Shown here one piece after another: positions 8,543 to 17,130 of a DNA stretch of 64,000 nt. Source of the stretch: Ktedonobacteria bacterium (GTDB lineage: Bacteria > Chloroflexota > Ktedonobacteria > Ktedonobacterales > JACDGC01); the NCBI GenBank assembly GCA_027459785.1, contig DAIDGU010000026.1:62001-126000 (forward strand), written 5' to 3'. The position numbers and the translations under genes are program-made. Each line of letters opens with the position of its first letter. Position 1 is the stretch's first letter. The notes below the pieces were generated by a model. That model had not been told where the DNA came from and ran no database searches. It saw nothing but the letters and a program-made list of their open reading frames with translations.

Positions 8543-9609
8543 AAGCCGGAAGTCCACCCCCCTGCGTCCTCGGCTTGACGGGCGAACGTCTTTCGGTCTG
8601 GCGTGATGGTTTGTTGGGCGCGCGTGAGATGGCGCAAATCACCGCCCATCTGCCTCTGTGTCAATCGTGCCAGCAGTATCTTGCGCAATTCGATGCCATC
8701 GGCAGACAGTTGCGCGACCAACGCGAATTAGCGCCGGGCAGTCGCATTTGGCGTCCGGTTCAGCAGCACATCACGCGGATTCCACCAGAAAGGCGCATCC
8801 CCATGAAACCACGTTCCCTATGGAGCGGCGTGAGCGCAATCGTCGCCGCGCTCCTTCTCATCGGCTTGTTTGTCGAAGTCCTGCATAGTCGTGCTGCGCC
8901 GGGGACAACAACGCCACCGGCAGCGTCTCCATTCAAGGTAACGAGTATCGATCTGGCGGTGCATCCGACCACCGTTGCCGGGGTCGCGTGCGGAACCATG
9001 ATCACCGTCACGTATACGGCCACGTTTCATATCGCCGCCGCCAGTCCTGGGGGAACCATCCAATTTATGTATACCGCGAACAACGGGCGCAGTTCGGCCA
9101 ACGCGAACGTTCCTGTTGCAGCGGGGCAGACCACTGCCACCTATTCCTACGCGAAAACGGGCGCACTGACAACAGACCATACCTTCCCAGGCATAGGTGA
9201 GGTGATCGCCACTAGCCCGAATAGCGCGACATCCCCCCAGGTTGTTCCGCAAGGCACCTGCACCGCGCAGGCATTTAAGGTGACGAGCATCAGCTTGGCC
9301 GTGAATCCGCCTTCCATCGCTGGCATGGCCTGTGGGACGAACCTCACTGTCACGTATACAGCCACGTTTCATATCGCGTCGCAGAGTCCGGGTGGGATCA
9401 TCCAGTTCATGTATACCGCGACCAACGGGCGCGGCTCGGCTAATGCCAGCGTCGCGGTTGCGGCGGGGAACACGACCGCCACCTATTCCTACTCAGTGAC
9501 GGGCAAGCTGGCTGCCGATCACACCTTCCCAGGCATAGGTGAGGTGATCGCTACCAGCCCGAATAGCGCGACATCCCCCCAAGTTGCGCCACAAGGCGCA
9601 TGCACCTAA
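8539..9609 (+). CDS. Zinc-finger anti-sigma factor with duplicated extracytoplasmic domain
   Basis: 356 residues. The N-terminus carries the ZAS motif His37-x3-Cys41-x2-Cys44 (ITAHLPLCQSCQQ) expected of an anti-sigma domain, followed by one membrane span at about residues 93-112. The outside portion is two near-identical beta-rich domains of 114 residues (132-245 and 246-356), each beginning FKVTSI..LAV, containing ACGT..TVTYTATFHIA and GGxIQFMYTAxNGR, and ending TSPQV.PQG.CT. The two Cys per unit could form a disulfide. It overlaps the sigma factor gene by 4 bp. The duplication is recent, because the DNA copies (8932-9273, 9274-9606) are closely similar. Ligand of the outer domains unknown. 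Confidence 0.8.
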   Translation: MKAGSPPPCVLGLTGERLSVWRDGLLGAREMAQITAHLPLCQSCQQYLAQFDAIGRQLRDQRELAPGSRIWRPVQQHITRIPPERRIPMKPRSLWSGVSAIVAALLLIGLFVEVLHSRAAPGTTTPPAASPFKVTSIDLAVHPTTVAGVACGTMITVTYTATFHIAAASPGGTIQFMYTANNGRSSANANVPVAAGQTTATYSYAKTGALTTDHTFPGIGEVIATSPNSATSPQVVPQGTCTAQAFKVTSISLAVNPPSIAGMACGTNLTVTYTATFHIASQSPGGIIQFMYTATNGRGSANASVAVAAGNTTATYSYSVTGKLAADHTFPGIGEVIATSPNSATSPQVAPQGACT

Positions 9610-9662
9610 CGCGCTTGCCAGAGGGCGCGCAGTGAAGTACGTGTCCGTCGTTTGCATCCTTG

Positions 9663-9688
9663 TAGGGGCGCGATTCATCGCGCCCCTA
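9663..9688. terminator. Perfect 12-bp inverted repeat between convergent genes
   Basis: TAGGGGCGCGAT and its exact reverse complement are separated by TC. It sits between the stops of the anti-sigma gene and the convergent lipoprotein gene, so it can act as a bidirectional terminator, although no long T-run follows. Variants of the core (GCGATTCATCGCGCC) recur near 52.87, 53.68 and 59.01 kb, so it is also a dispersed repeat. Confidence 0.5.
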
Positions 9689-9730
9689 GTTGTCCTCCCC
9701 GCGCCCCTGGTTGCCCCCATGGTACTCTCG

Positions 9731-11050
9731 TCATGGATAGCTGAGGCTGTACCAGGCGGAGGCCACTGGCGGATTGTAGGATGACACTTTGGCCCACAGG
9801 AGATTGGCTGACGCGGGGCCAAAGATGCCGATCACAGTGGCGGGCGTCGCCCCCAAGACCTGCCAATGGGTCGCGTGGGCTGGCAGGCGCAAAACGCGAT
9901 CTGGGAGCGCGGCTACCAGATCGCCATTGGCAGCGATACCTTCCAGAACGACCTCACTGGCATCTTGGGAATTGAAATCCAAGTGATCGGTGAAGGAGCG
10001 ACGCTGCCACGATCTCCCTGTGTCTGTGCTGCACCAAATGCCCGTATCATGCGAGAAGCACAACGTCCACGGCTGCGGCACGCCAGGGAGGGAAAATATG
10101 AATTGCTGGAGGGTCGCGGGCGTCGTTAGCGTCACCCAGGAATATCCCCCATCTGACGAACGTTTCATCACCACGCTAATCTGCGTGACATCGTAATCTA
10201 TATAAAGCAGTTCGCCGCTGTAAGGGTCGGCGAACAATTCAGGGAGCGAGCTGAGCTGACCGTCACGAGGTCGCATGGCCTGGCTCAGCGCCGAGTGCAT
10301 GGTGTCGCGCACTCGCTTTGCGGTTGGATAGGTTACAGGCATGGTGAGTTGCCGCCAACCGTCCATGCCGTCGGCGCTCACCACGAACGATTGGTCGCGC
10401 TGCGTCGATTCACCGGCGAAGCGCGGACTGGTGCCGATGATAGCATAGATGCGCCCTGCCACGCTTGTGAAAAGCTCCATCGTCATATTATACGGAAGTA
10501 AACGCCAGTGCTGGCCGCCATCCACTGTCAGGAAGTCGCTGATCTCGCTGGGGCCGGGCATCGAATGGGGCATACCAACAGCGTTACCCTGGTCGCTAGC
10601 TGCGGTGAAGGACGATGCTAAAAGGGAGCCGCTGATCCGGACGACCGCGACCGCCGCGTCGTTGGTATCAAGCGCGAGATCGCATTGGTAGTCGCCTGGT
10701 ACGGCGGGCAGCATTGTTCGGGTGACATGCACCCCACGATCATGCGTCACCCAGACGGTCGTCGTTCCCCCATTAGTTCCAGCCAAGCAGCTATAGCCGG
10801 TGTTGCCATCGCTGTGGGCGAACGCCCAGTTCAGGCCGGGCGCGGCGGGCGCTTGCCGCCAGGGCAAGGCGGGCAGCGGGATCGCCGTGGGCGCTGGCGT
10901 CGCGGTGTTCGTCGGTACGGGCGAGGCAGCCGCCGGCGTGCTGGTCGCCGTCACCTGCGCCCGCGTAGTCACGCTGGCACACCCCACCAGGGCAGCAGCC
11001 AGCAACACCAGCCACACTCCACGCCGGAGCCTATTTGATTGCATTGGCAT
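9731..11050 (-). CDS. Exported lipoprotein, beta-propeller (BNR/sialidase-like)
   Basis: 439 residues. A charged N-terminus and hydrophobic stretch end in a lipobox (LVGC, Cys24), followed by a Thr/Pro/Ala linker to about residue 65, so the protein should be lipid-anchored outside the membrane. The body has several SxDGGxxW-type Asp-box-like elements (DHLDFNS, SSDGGYSWVTL, TDTGRSWQR, TVDGGQHWRLL), typical of BNR/sialidase or photosystem-stability-factor-like propellers. No sialidase catalytic set can be identified. A weak AAGGAA lies 14 nt before the ATG. Role unknown, probably a surface binding or sensing protein. Confidence 0.75.
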   Translation of the reverse strand: MPMQSNRLRRGVWLVLLAAALVGCASVTTRAQVTATSTPAAASPVPTNTATPAPTAIPLPALPWRQAPAAPGLNWAFAHSDGNTGYSCLAGTNGGTTTVWVTHDRGVHVTRTMLPAVPGDYQCDLALDTNDAAVAVVRISGSLLASSFTAASDQGNAVGMPHSMPGPSEISDFLTVDGGQHWRLLPYNMTMELFTSVAGRIYAIIGTSPRFAGESTQRDQSFVVSADGMDGWRQLTMPVTYPTAKRVRDTMHSALSQAMRPRDGQLSSLPELFADPYSGELLYIDYDVTQISVVMKRSSDGGYSWVTLTTPATLQQFIFSLPGVPQPWTLCFSHDTGIWCSTDTGRSWQRRSFTDHLDFNSQDASEVVLEGIAANGDLVAALPDRVLRLPAHATHWQVLGATPATVIGIFGPASANLLWAKVSSYNPPVASAWYSLSYP

Positions 11051-11497
11051 TGATGTACGTCATTCCTTTCCGTGAAGATCAATCAAGTATCCATACTTTT
11101 AAAGACCATGTGATCAGCACATAGAGGACATGCTCGACCGATTGCCGCATGAGATCGGTGCCATCCATGCCGCTGTAAGGGAAACAGTACACGCTGCTAG
11201 GGATCAGTCCGCTCTGCCCGTGCTGAGCCATTGCGCCCAATCGGGGCGTGCATGCGTGCGCGCGACCTCAGCCGCTTCCGCCTACCTTATAGGTCGTTTC
11301 TCTATTCCAAACTATAGCACATGCGCCTGGCACCTTAGCTGCCACAAGCAGCCGGATATGATAGATGTCATCTGAAAGAGATGTGAGGTAGCACTACGTG
11401 ATGCGCTGTCGCCACAGTACACTTAGGACAGAACCGGAACGCACGAACTTCCACGCCGGAAAACATCGGCGCTACCAACGATTCGAGGAGACACACG
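11051..11497. other. 447-bp intergenic region with a minus-strand extended -10 and a possible 50-codon ORF
   Basis: Divergent spacer between the lipoprotein gene (minus) and the ABC exporter operon (plus). On the minus strand TGCTATAGT lies at 11319-11311. Downstream of it an ATG-started frame of 50 codons (11231-11079) begins MAQHGQSG and ends KVWILD; it has no clear ribosome site, and no relative is recognised. On the plus strand TATGAT near 11357 is a possible -10 for the exporter operon. Otherwise nothing recognisable. Confidence 0.35.
11311..11319 (-). promoter_or_regulatory. Extended -10 (TGCTATAGT), probable promoter for the lipoprotein gene
   Basis: It matches the extended -10 word seen before several other genes in this window. 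It would give a leader of about 255 nt ahead of the start at 11050, which covers the 50-codon frame. No -35 is evident. Confidence 0.4.
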
Positions 11498-12451
11498 ATG
11501 AATACAGCGAGTGCCGCGATGCTGACGCGGCCCCAGGATGACGGTGCCGTGAACACGCCAGCGACCAGCGTCGTTCGCATGCAAGGCATCACCAAAGCGT
11601 ATGGCGGCGTGCAGGCCGTGAACGGCATCGATCTGGAGATCTGGCGCGGCGAAACGGTGGCGTTACTGGGGCCGAACGGTGCGGGCAAATCGACCACGCT
11701 CAACATGCTGCTGGGGCTGCTGTCGCCGACAAGCGGCACGCTGCAAGTGTTCGGCATGACGCCGCATGCGGCGATCCACCACAGCCGCGTTGGCGCGATG
11801 TTGCAGGAAGGGAAGCTGCTGCCGGGGGTGCGCGTCGGCGAGTTCATCGATTTCGTGCGCAGCCTGCATCCCACGCCGCTGCCCAAAAATCAATTGATCG
11901 ATCTCGCCAACCTCGGTGGGCTGCTCAACCGCCGCCTCGACCGGCTTTCCGGCGGGCAGACCCAGCGCGTGCGCTTCGCGATGGCGATTGCCGGCGATCC
12001 CGAATTGCTGGTGCTGGACGAACCGACCGCCGCGATGGACGTGGAAGCGCGCCGCGATTTCTGGGCGAGCATGCATGCGTATGCCGCGCTGGGCCATACG
12101 ATTGTGTTCGCCACGCACTATCTCGAAGAGGCCGAAGCCTTCGCCTCGCGCCTGGTCATCGTCGCGCAAGGGCGCGTCATCGCCGACGGCTCCGTGCAGG
12201 CCATCCAGGATCGCTACGGCGACCCCCAGGTGTCGTTTACGCTCAGCAACGCGGCGCTGCCCAACCTTGACCATCTGCCGGGCGTGCGCGAGAGCGAGGT
12301 CCAGGGGGAGCGGGTCATCTTACACACACAAGATCCCGACGCGACGGTGCGGGCGCTGATCGCCAGCGCGCTCCCCTGGCAGGGCTTGGAAGTCAAGCAC
12401 AGCGATCTCGAAGCAACCTTCATCACCCTCGTGCATCAGGGAGGCCACTAA
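11498..12451 (+). CDS. ABC transporter ATP-binding protein (ABC-2/DrrA type)
   Basis: 317 residues. Walker A GPNGAGKSTT at about residues 65-75, Q-loop, signature LSGGQTQRVRFAMA, Walker B LLVLDEPTAAMD and H-loop His in FATHYLEEA are all present. The C-terminal 80 residues form the usual accessory region of drug or antibiotic exporters of the DrrA/CcmA class. The stop overlaps the ATG of the permease by one base (TAATG at 12449-12453), indicating a two-gene exporter operon. An Ala/Thr-rich N-terminal extension of about 25 residues precedes the ABC domain. Cytoplasmic ATPase energising the partner permease; substrate unknown. Confidence 0.94.
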   Translation: MNTASAAMLTRPQDDGAVNTPATSVVRMQGITKAYGGVQAVNGIDLEIWRGETVALLGPNGAGKSTTLNMLLGLLSPTSGTLQVFGMTPHAAIHHSRVGAMLQEGKLLPGVRVGEFIDFVRSLHPTPLPKNQLIDLANLGGLLNRRLDRLSGGQTQRVRFAMAIAGDPELLVLDEPTAAMDVEARRDFWASMHAYAALGHTIVFATHYLEEAEAFASRLVIVAQGRVIADGSVQAIQDRYGDPQVSFTLSNAALPNLDHLPGVRESEVQGERVILHTQDPDATVRALIASALPWQGLEVKHSDLEATFITLVHQGGH

Positions 12452-13188
12452 TGCAAGGCTATCTGCGCGTCGAACTGCTGCGGACCGTGCGCGATCCGCT
12501 CTACATCTTTCAGGGCATCGTCGTTCCCATCGGTTTCTATCTGCTTTTTTCGGGGCTGTTCGGGTCTGGGCCACACGCGCCAGGGACGTTGCCTGGTACT
12601 GTCGAGATCATGGTGGCGAATGCCATCTTCGCGGGCATCTGGGGCTGCCTGGTCGTCACCTCGCCGCGCATCGCCGGCGACCGCACCAACGGTTGGCTCA
12701 AGAATCTGCAACTGTTGCCGATCGCGTCGTCGGCCACGACTATCGGGCGCGCGGTGGTGGCGGCATGCAGCGCGCTGCCGGCCATCCTGGCGGTGTGTGT
12801 GACGGCAGTCGTGGTACACGGCGTCGCCTTCGGTGCCGCGCAGTGGGTGGCGCTGGTCGCGCTGATGTGGCTGGGGGTGTGGCCGTTCGCCATCCTGGGC
12901 ATCATTCTCGGCTCGCTCACCAACGCCGATTCGGCCTATGGCGTGACAACCGGCCTCTACTTCGTCGTTTCGGCGCTGGGCGGCCTGTGGGTGCCACCGG
13001 CGATCATGCCCGCCGGCATGCTGGCCATTGCGAAACTCCTGCCGTCCTATCAGGCCGCCAACCTGGGCTGGCACATCGCCGGCAACCAGGGTCCAACGCT
13101 GACCAGCGCGCTCGTGCTGCTCGCATGGATGGCAGTTTTCATCCTGGCGGCAGCCTTCATCGCGCCACGCGCCGCCAAGGGGCGGTGA
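12451..13188 (+). CDS. ABC-2 type transporter permease
   Basis: 245 residues with six predicted helices: an N-terminal helix around FQGIVVPIGFYLLFSGLF, three or more central helices, and a final one near VLLAWMAVFILAAAFIAP. The pattern (short cytoplasmic start YLRVELLRTVRDP, GxWVPPAIMP segment between helices 5 and 6) fits ABC-2 exporter permeases of the DrrB/NatB kind. One-base overlap with the upstream ATPase gene shows coupling. With the ATPase it should form a (AB)2 exporter. Probably ends at the hairpin at 13232-13273. Confidence 0.9.
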   Translation: MQGYLRVELLRTVRDPLYIFQGIVVPIGFYLLFSGLFGSGPHAPGTLPGTVEIMVANAIFAGIWGCLVVTSPRIAGDRTNGWLKNLQLLPIASSATTIGRAVVAACSALPAILAVCVTAVVVHGVAFGAAQWVALVALMWLGVWPFAILGIILGSLTNADSAYGVTTGLYFVVSALGGLWVPPAIMPAGMLAIAKLLPSYQAANLGWHIAGNQGPTLTSALVLLAWMAVFILAAAFIAPRAAKGR

Positions 13189-13231
13189 AACTAGAGGTAC
13201 TGACAAAAGCCCCCCATTGGCCTTTTGCGCC

Positions 13232-13273
13232 TGCAAGCGCCAGACGTTGTGGACATGCAGGCGCTTGCATTTT
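13232..13273 (+). terminator. Candidate intrinsic terminator after the ABC exporter operon
   Basis: The arms TGCAAGCGCC and GGCGCTTGCA form a perfect 10-bp stem with an 18-nt loop, followed by TTTT. It lies 44 bp after the permease stop. The same bases also supply the -35 of the next promoter (13265-13270). Confidence 0.5.
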
Positions 13274-13294
13274 CCGTCAAGCACGTGCTATACT
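13265..13294 (+). promoter_or_regulatory. Promoter TTGCAT-N18-TATACT (extended -10) for the MFS gene leader
   Basis: -35 at 13265-13270, -10 at 13289-13294 with the TGC extension. Transcription would begin near 13301, leaving an untranslated leader of about 315 nt before the MFS start codon. Confidence 0.6.
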
Positions 13295-13300
13295 ACGCTC

Positions 13301-13615
13301 CATGAATACCTATAACACCTACCTGGGCGGGACGGATCTCGCGCTGGTCCTCTTAGGCCGACGAGGCTCCCGAATGAGCCGTTTTGCCGCGTGATCCGGA
13401 TGCTTGCGTTCACGCGGCGAGAGAAGGCACACAGAGAGTTGCTTCTGCCTAGCTTCAGCTAGGTGGAGCGCGCTTCCTTACAGTGATGATTCTCTCTTCC
13501 TCCTCCCCTTCCTGTGAAGATCACTCCAACGCGCATCAAGGCTGCTTTTTACTGAGCCGCCGCGCGCTGCGTCGTGGCGTTTCCCCTTCACCATGCACCC
13601 TAAAGGAACCAGACC
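13301..13615 (+). promoter_or_regulatory. Long structured 5' leader of the MFS transporter gene (class unassigned)
   Basis: Several stems are visible: GCCGCGTGA...TCACGCGGC (9 bp, about 13385-13420), CCTAGC-TTCA-GCTAGG near 13450, and AGTGAT...ATCACT near 13481-13526 closing a CU-rich loop. A 30-codon frame begins at 13302, almost at the predicted transcription start. The layout suggests a riboswitch or attenuator. I compared it with M-box, T-box, yybP-ykoY and ykkC consensus features from memory and found only fragmentary similarity (a TTAGG...GAGGCTCC stretch, an AGGTGG), not enough to assign a class. Confidence 0.4.
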
Positions 13616-14902
13616 ATGACCATGACGCAAGAGACACTCTTCACGCCACCGGAGCAGCATGTGTCGGAGGCAACCCCGCCCGCCGGCCCCACGCCGCTCT
13701 GGCGCAACCGCGATTATGTGTTGCTGTTCAGCGGGCAGATCGTTTCCTCTGTCGGCACGCGGGTGTCGCAGCTCGCCTTCCCGCTGCTGGTGCTGCTGAT
13801 CACGCGCTCGCCGCTGCTGACGGGGCTGATCACCGCGCTGCGCTCGGTACCGTACCTGCTCTTCGCCCTGCCTGTGGGCGCGCTGGTGGATCGCTGGAAC
13901 CGCAAGCGGGTGATGTGGCTGAGCGATGCCGGGCGCGCGCTCGCCGTCGGCAGCATCCCCGTGGCCTACGTGCTGGGCCACCTGACCGTGACGCAGTTGG
14001 CGCTGGTCTCGTGCATCGAAGGCACGCTGTTCATCTTCTATAACATGGCCGAATCGTCCTGTGTGCCGCATGTCGTCGCGCCGGAGCAGATCGCGCGGGC
14101 CACGGCGCAGGGGCAGTTGCTGGACCAGACCTCCGGCCTGCTGGGGCCGGCGCTGGGCGGCGTGATCTATAGCTTCGGGGCGGCGGTGCCGTTCCTGGCG
14201 GATGCCGTCTCGTACCTCGCCTCGGTCGTGTCGCTGCGCTGGATTCGGCGGGAGTTTCAGGGCGAGCGTCCAGCGGGACCACCGCCGCGCCTGCGCGCGG
14301 CCATCGGCGAGGGCGTCGGCTGGCTGTGGCGGCAGCCGGTGATGCGCTTCGTCGCCTTCCTCACCGGCGGCCTGATGCTGTTCAGCATGGGCTATCCGCT
14401 GATCGTCATCGTCTTCGCCAAAAACTTGCATGCCTCGAACGTCACCATCGGCCTGCTTTTCGCCACGGGCGGGTTGGGCGGCATCGCAGGGGCGCTGCTG
14501 GCGGATGTCGTCAACCGGCGCTTCCGCTTCGGGCAAGTGTTGGTCGTCGCCACCTGGCTCTGGGGGCTGGAATGGCTGCTCTACCTCGTTGCTGGCAACA
14601 TCTGGTTGCTGGGCGTGGCGAACTGCCTGGGCTTCCTCATCGTGCCGGTCTACATGGTCGCGCAATATAGCTACCGGCTGGCATCGATCCCCGATCACCT
14701 GCAAGGGCGCGTGAACAGCGTCTTCCGGCTGATCGCCTTCGGCGCGGAGCCGCTGAGCCTGGCGCTGGCGGGCGCGCTGCTGCAATGGCTGGGGCCGTGG
14801 TGGACGGTAGTCGTCATCACCACGCCGCAACTGGCCCTGGGCGTCGTCGCCTCGTGCTATCGCCCGCTCTGGCGCGCGGCGCAGCCCCAGACCCAGCCCT
14901 AG
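13616..14902 (+). CDS. MFS transporter (drug-efflux-like)
   Basis: 428 residues, 12 predicted helices. It opens with LWRNRDYVLLFSGQIVSSVG, typical of the MFS_3/enterobactin-exporter-like group, followed by the loop 2-3 motif GALVDRWNRKRVM. AAAGGA lies 10 nt before the ATG; a second in-frame ATG two codons later is equally possible. The gene sits behind a long structured leader and ends in a CTAG shared with the convergent exported-protein gene. Likely exports a small molecule; substrate unknown. Confidence 0.9.
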   Translation: MTMTQETLFTPPEQHVSEATPPAGPTPLWRNRDYVLLFSGQIVSSVGTRVSQLAFPLLVLLITRSPLLTGLITALRSVPYLLFALPVGALVDRWNRKRVMWLSDAGRALAVGSIPVAYVLGHLTVTQLALVSCIEGTLFIFYNMAESSCVPHVVAPEQIARATAQGQLLDQTSGLLGPALGGVIYSFGAAVPFLADAVSYLASVVSLRWIRREFQGERPAGPPPRLRAAIGEGVGWLWRQPVMRFVAFLTGGLMLFSMGYPLIVIVFAKNLHASNVTIGLLFATGGLGGIAGALLADVVNRRFRFGQVLVVATWLWGLEWLLYLVAGNIWLLGVANCLGFLIVPVYMVAQYSYRLASIPDHLQGRVNSVFRLIAFGAEPLSLALAGALLQWLGPWWTVVVITTPQLALGVVASCYRPLWRAAQPQTQP

Positions 14903-15675
14903 CCGCCTTGCGCCGGAAAGCTGGGATTGGCCGAACTATCGCCGCCGACGGTGAGCGTCCCGCTGGTGGTGACACTGCCGCGAAAGCAATCCGTGCCAGG
15001 CACGGTGAAGCGCAACGTTGCGTTGCCGCCGCTGTCGGTCGTGCCGTTGAGGTAGATGGTGCAGCCGGCAGGGTCCAGCGTGCCAAACGTCAGCATGCCG
15101 GAGATGGGCGCGTTCGTCTGCGTGGGCGCGGCGATCACCAGCAACGCCGGGCAGCCGCCGACGAGCGGCGCGGGGACGACACCGTCTTGCACACTACGGC
15201 CTGTGAGGGTGGGCTGGCCCGTCAACGCGGGACATACAGGCGCGGGGCCAACGGTGGCTCCGGGCGGCGTCGGCACGCCGAAATAAGCCGGCGTCGGGGA
15301 GGCGATTGGCACGGGTGTGGGCGAAGGGATCGCGGTGGGCGCGCTCTCGGCGGAGGTGGCGACCGCGATGGGGGTGAGGTCCGGCGGGGCGGGATACGGA
15401 GTGAGCGGGACTATCGGATAATCGGCGCTCTGGTGCAGGCCGTTGGTGGCGATATGATCATCGACGGCGAACCACTGCGGCGCGATGAGATGTGCCATCA
15501 TCACGCTCGCCACCAGGCAAACACCCAAAAACGCCAGGGTAAGCGCCGTCAGCAACAGGCTGAGGCTGGCACGGCAACCACCATCTGTCGCCCAGCGTTC
15601 AGCCATCCCAGCGGTGCGGGTGGCCCACCACCGGCGCAGGGGTGTCGGGGTGGCGCGCTGCTTTTCGCGTCGCAT
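14899..15675 (-). CDS. Single-pass membrane-anchored exported protein, Pro/Thr-rich stalk
   Basis: 258 residues from ATG 15675 (GAGAAAG about 12 nt upstream); the frame is open ten codons further. One membrane span at about residues 37-60 (LLLTALTLAFLGVCLVASVM) is followed by a Pro/Ser/Thr-rich stalk (about 85-130) and a Cys-containing beta-rich domain (VCPAL, GCPALLV, GCTIYLNG, TDCFRG). The even number of Cys suggests disulfides outside the cell. The C-terminal half has the look of an immunoglobulin-like domain. Stop codon shares CTAG with the convergent MFS gene. Related in style to the anchored proteins at 18.8 and 44.5 kb. Function unknown. Confidence 0.7.
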   Translation of the reverse strand: MRREKQRATPTPLRRWWATRTAGMAERWATDGGCRASLSLLLTALTLAFLGVCLVASVMMAHLIAPQWFAVDDHIATNGLHQSADYPIVPLTPYPAPPDLTPIAVATSAESAPTAIPSPTPVPIASPTPAYFGVPTPPGATVGPAPVCPALTGQPTLTGRSVQDGVVPAPLVGGCPALLVIAAPTQTNAPISGMLTFGTLDPAGCTIYLNGTTDSGGNATLRFTVPGTDCFRGSVTTSGTLTVGGDSSANPSFPAQGG

Positions 15676-15827
15676 CACAACTTGATCTTTCTCGCCGTCG
15701 CGCATGACAATAAAGAGGTACGGGCGGTGGCGACCGCGCCATCAGGCTGCCGCCGCGTATGGCGGGCGGGAACCAGGCCGTGGTCCGTCAGCGCAATTTG
15801 GGGTCCAATACAGTTGAGGTGACAGTG

Positions 15828-16967
15828 ATGTTTTTCCAGCTCGACGACGAGCAGCAAACGATCCAGGCGACCGTGGCACGCTTTGCCCGCGAACAGATCG
15901 CGCCCCACGCGGCGGAATGGGACATCAGCGAGCATTTTCCCCGCGAACTTTTGCGCCCACTCGCCGACCTCGGCCTGGCCGGGATGACCATCCCCGAAAC
16001 TTATGGCGGGACCGATCTCAGCCGCCTGACCCTCGCCATCGTCTATGAAACGCTGGCGATGACGGACCTCTCGGTGGTCGTGTGGCTGGCGGTGCATAAC
16101 ATGGTCGCCGGCATCATCGCGCGCTGGGCCGATGATGCGCTGCGCCAGCGGTACTTGCCAGGGATGGCAGCGGGCGAATTGCTGGGCGCGTTCTCGCTGA
16201 GCGAAGCGGGCGCGGGATCGGACCCTACCGGCTTGCGCGCGACGGCGCGGCGCGTGGGCGACAGTTACATCCTGAACGGCACCAAACTGTGGGTGACGAG
16301 CGGCAACGTGGCCGATGTCATCGTCGTGATGGCGCGCACCAGTGATGCACCGGGCGGGGCGGGCATTTCGTCCTTCCTCGTGGAACGCGGGACGCTGGGC
16401 CTCGCCGCCGGCAAGGTCGAACATAAGATGGGGCTGCATGCCAGCCCGACGACGGAACTGATCTTCACGGATTGTCGCATTCCCGTGTCGCACCGGCTGG
16501 GCGCGGAAGGCCAGGGATTGCGCATCGCGCTCAGCGCGCTCGACGGCGGGCGCGTCAATATCGCTGCCGGTGCGACGGGCGTCGCCCAGGCTGCCTGTGA
16601 TATCGCGCGGGACTACGCGCGCGAGCGCCAGCAGTTCGGCCACGCCATCGCGGAGTTCCAGGCGATCCAGTTCATGCTGGCAGATATGGCGATGCAGATC
16701 GACGCCGCGCGGCTGCTGGCCTATCGTGCCGCGACGCTGCTGGACGAGCGCGGCCAGGCAACCAAAGAGGCGGCGATGGCCAAGTGCTTCGCCACCGATA
16801 CCGCGATGCGCGTGACGACCGATGCGATCCAGGTACTGGGCGGCTATGGCTATACGCGCGATTGGCCGCTGGAACGCTTCATGCGCGATATCAAGGTCGC
16901 GCAGATCTTCGAAGGCACCAACCAGATCCAGCGCGTCGTCATCGCCCGCGCATTGTTGAAGGAGTGA
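15828..16967 (+). CDS. Acyl-CoA dehydrogenase
   Basis: 379 residues from ATG 15828, preceded by GAGGTG at 8 nt; the longer frame from 15759 lacks support. FAD enzyme oxidising acyl-CoA to the 2-enoyl-CoA. Signature 1 is present (GAFSLSEAGAGSDPTGL, about residue 125), as is signature 2 near the end (QVLGGYGYTRDWPLERFMRD). The catalytic base is Glu362 in FEGTNQ, the position used by short- and medium-chain enzymes. The length is normal. No neighbouring beta-oxidation gene, so the acyl substrate is unknown. Confidence 0.95.
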   Translation: MFFQLDDEQQTIQATVARFAREQIAPHAAEWDISEHFPRELLRPLADLGLAGMTIPETYGGTDLSRLTLAIVYETLAMTDLSVVVWLAVHNMVAGIIARWADDALRQRYLPGMAAGELLGAFSLSEAGAGSDPTGLRATARRVGDSYILNGTKLWVTSGNVADVIVVMARTSDAPGGAGISSFLVERGTLGLAAGKVEHKMGLHASPTTELIFTDCRIPVSHRLGAEGQGLRIALSALDGGRVNIAAGATGVAQAACDIARDYARERQQFGHAIAEFQAIQFMLADMAMQIDAARLLAYRAATLLDERGQATKEAAMAKCFATDTAMRVTTDAIQVLGGYGYTRDWPLERFMRDIKVAQIFEGTNQIQRVVIARALLKE

Positions 16968-17130
16968 TAGAGGGGTGGAGGCAGTGGGCCATTACCGCGA
17001 AAATCCATGATCGTATTTGCCGGCGGCGGGGCGCTTTTGCGCCCCCATTTCTTTTAAAAACTAGCTAAAGCAGATGAAATTGGTTGCAATGGAGCAGAGG
17101 GTAAATAGGATTTTCCTCCTATTATCGCCC

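Noticed and set aside
13400..13470. T-box or M-box riboswitch in the MFS leader
   Set aside because: Only short words match (AGGTGG, GAGGCTCC). Stem I/specifier features of a T-box and the paired core of an M-box are absent.
13478..14830. 450-codon open frame opposite the MFS gene
   Set aside because: Gln/Arg/Asp-rich low-complexity translation typical of antisense frames in GC-rich DNA; the plus-strand MFS protein is unmistakable.
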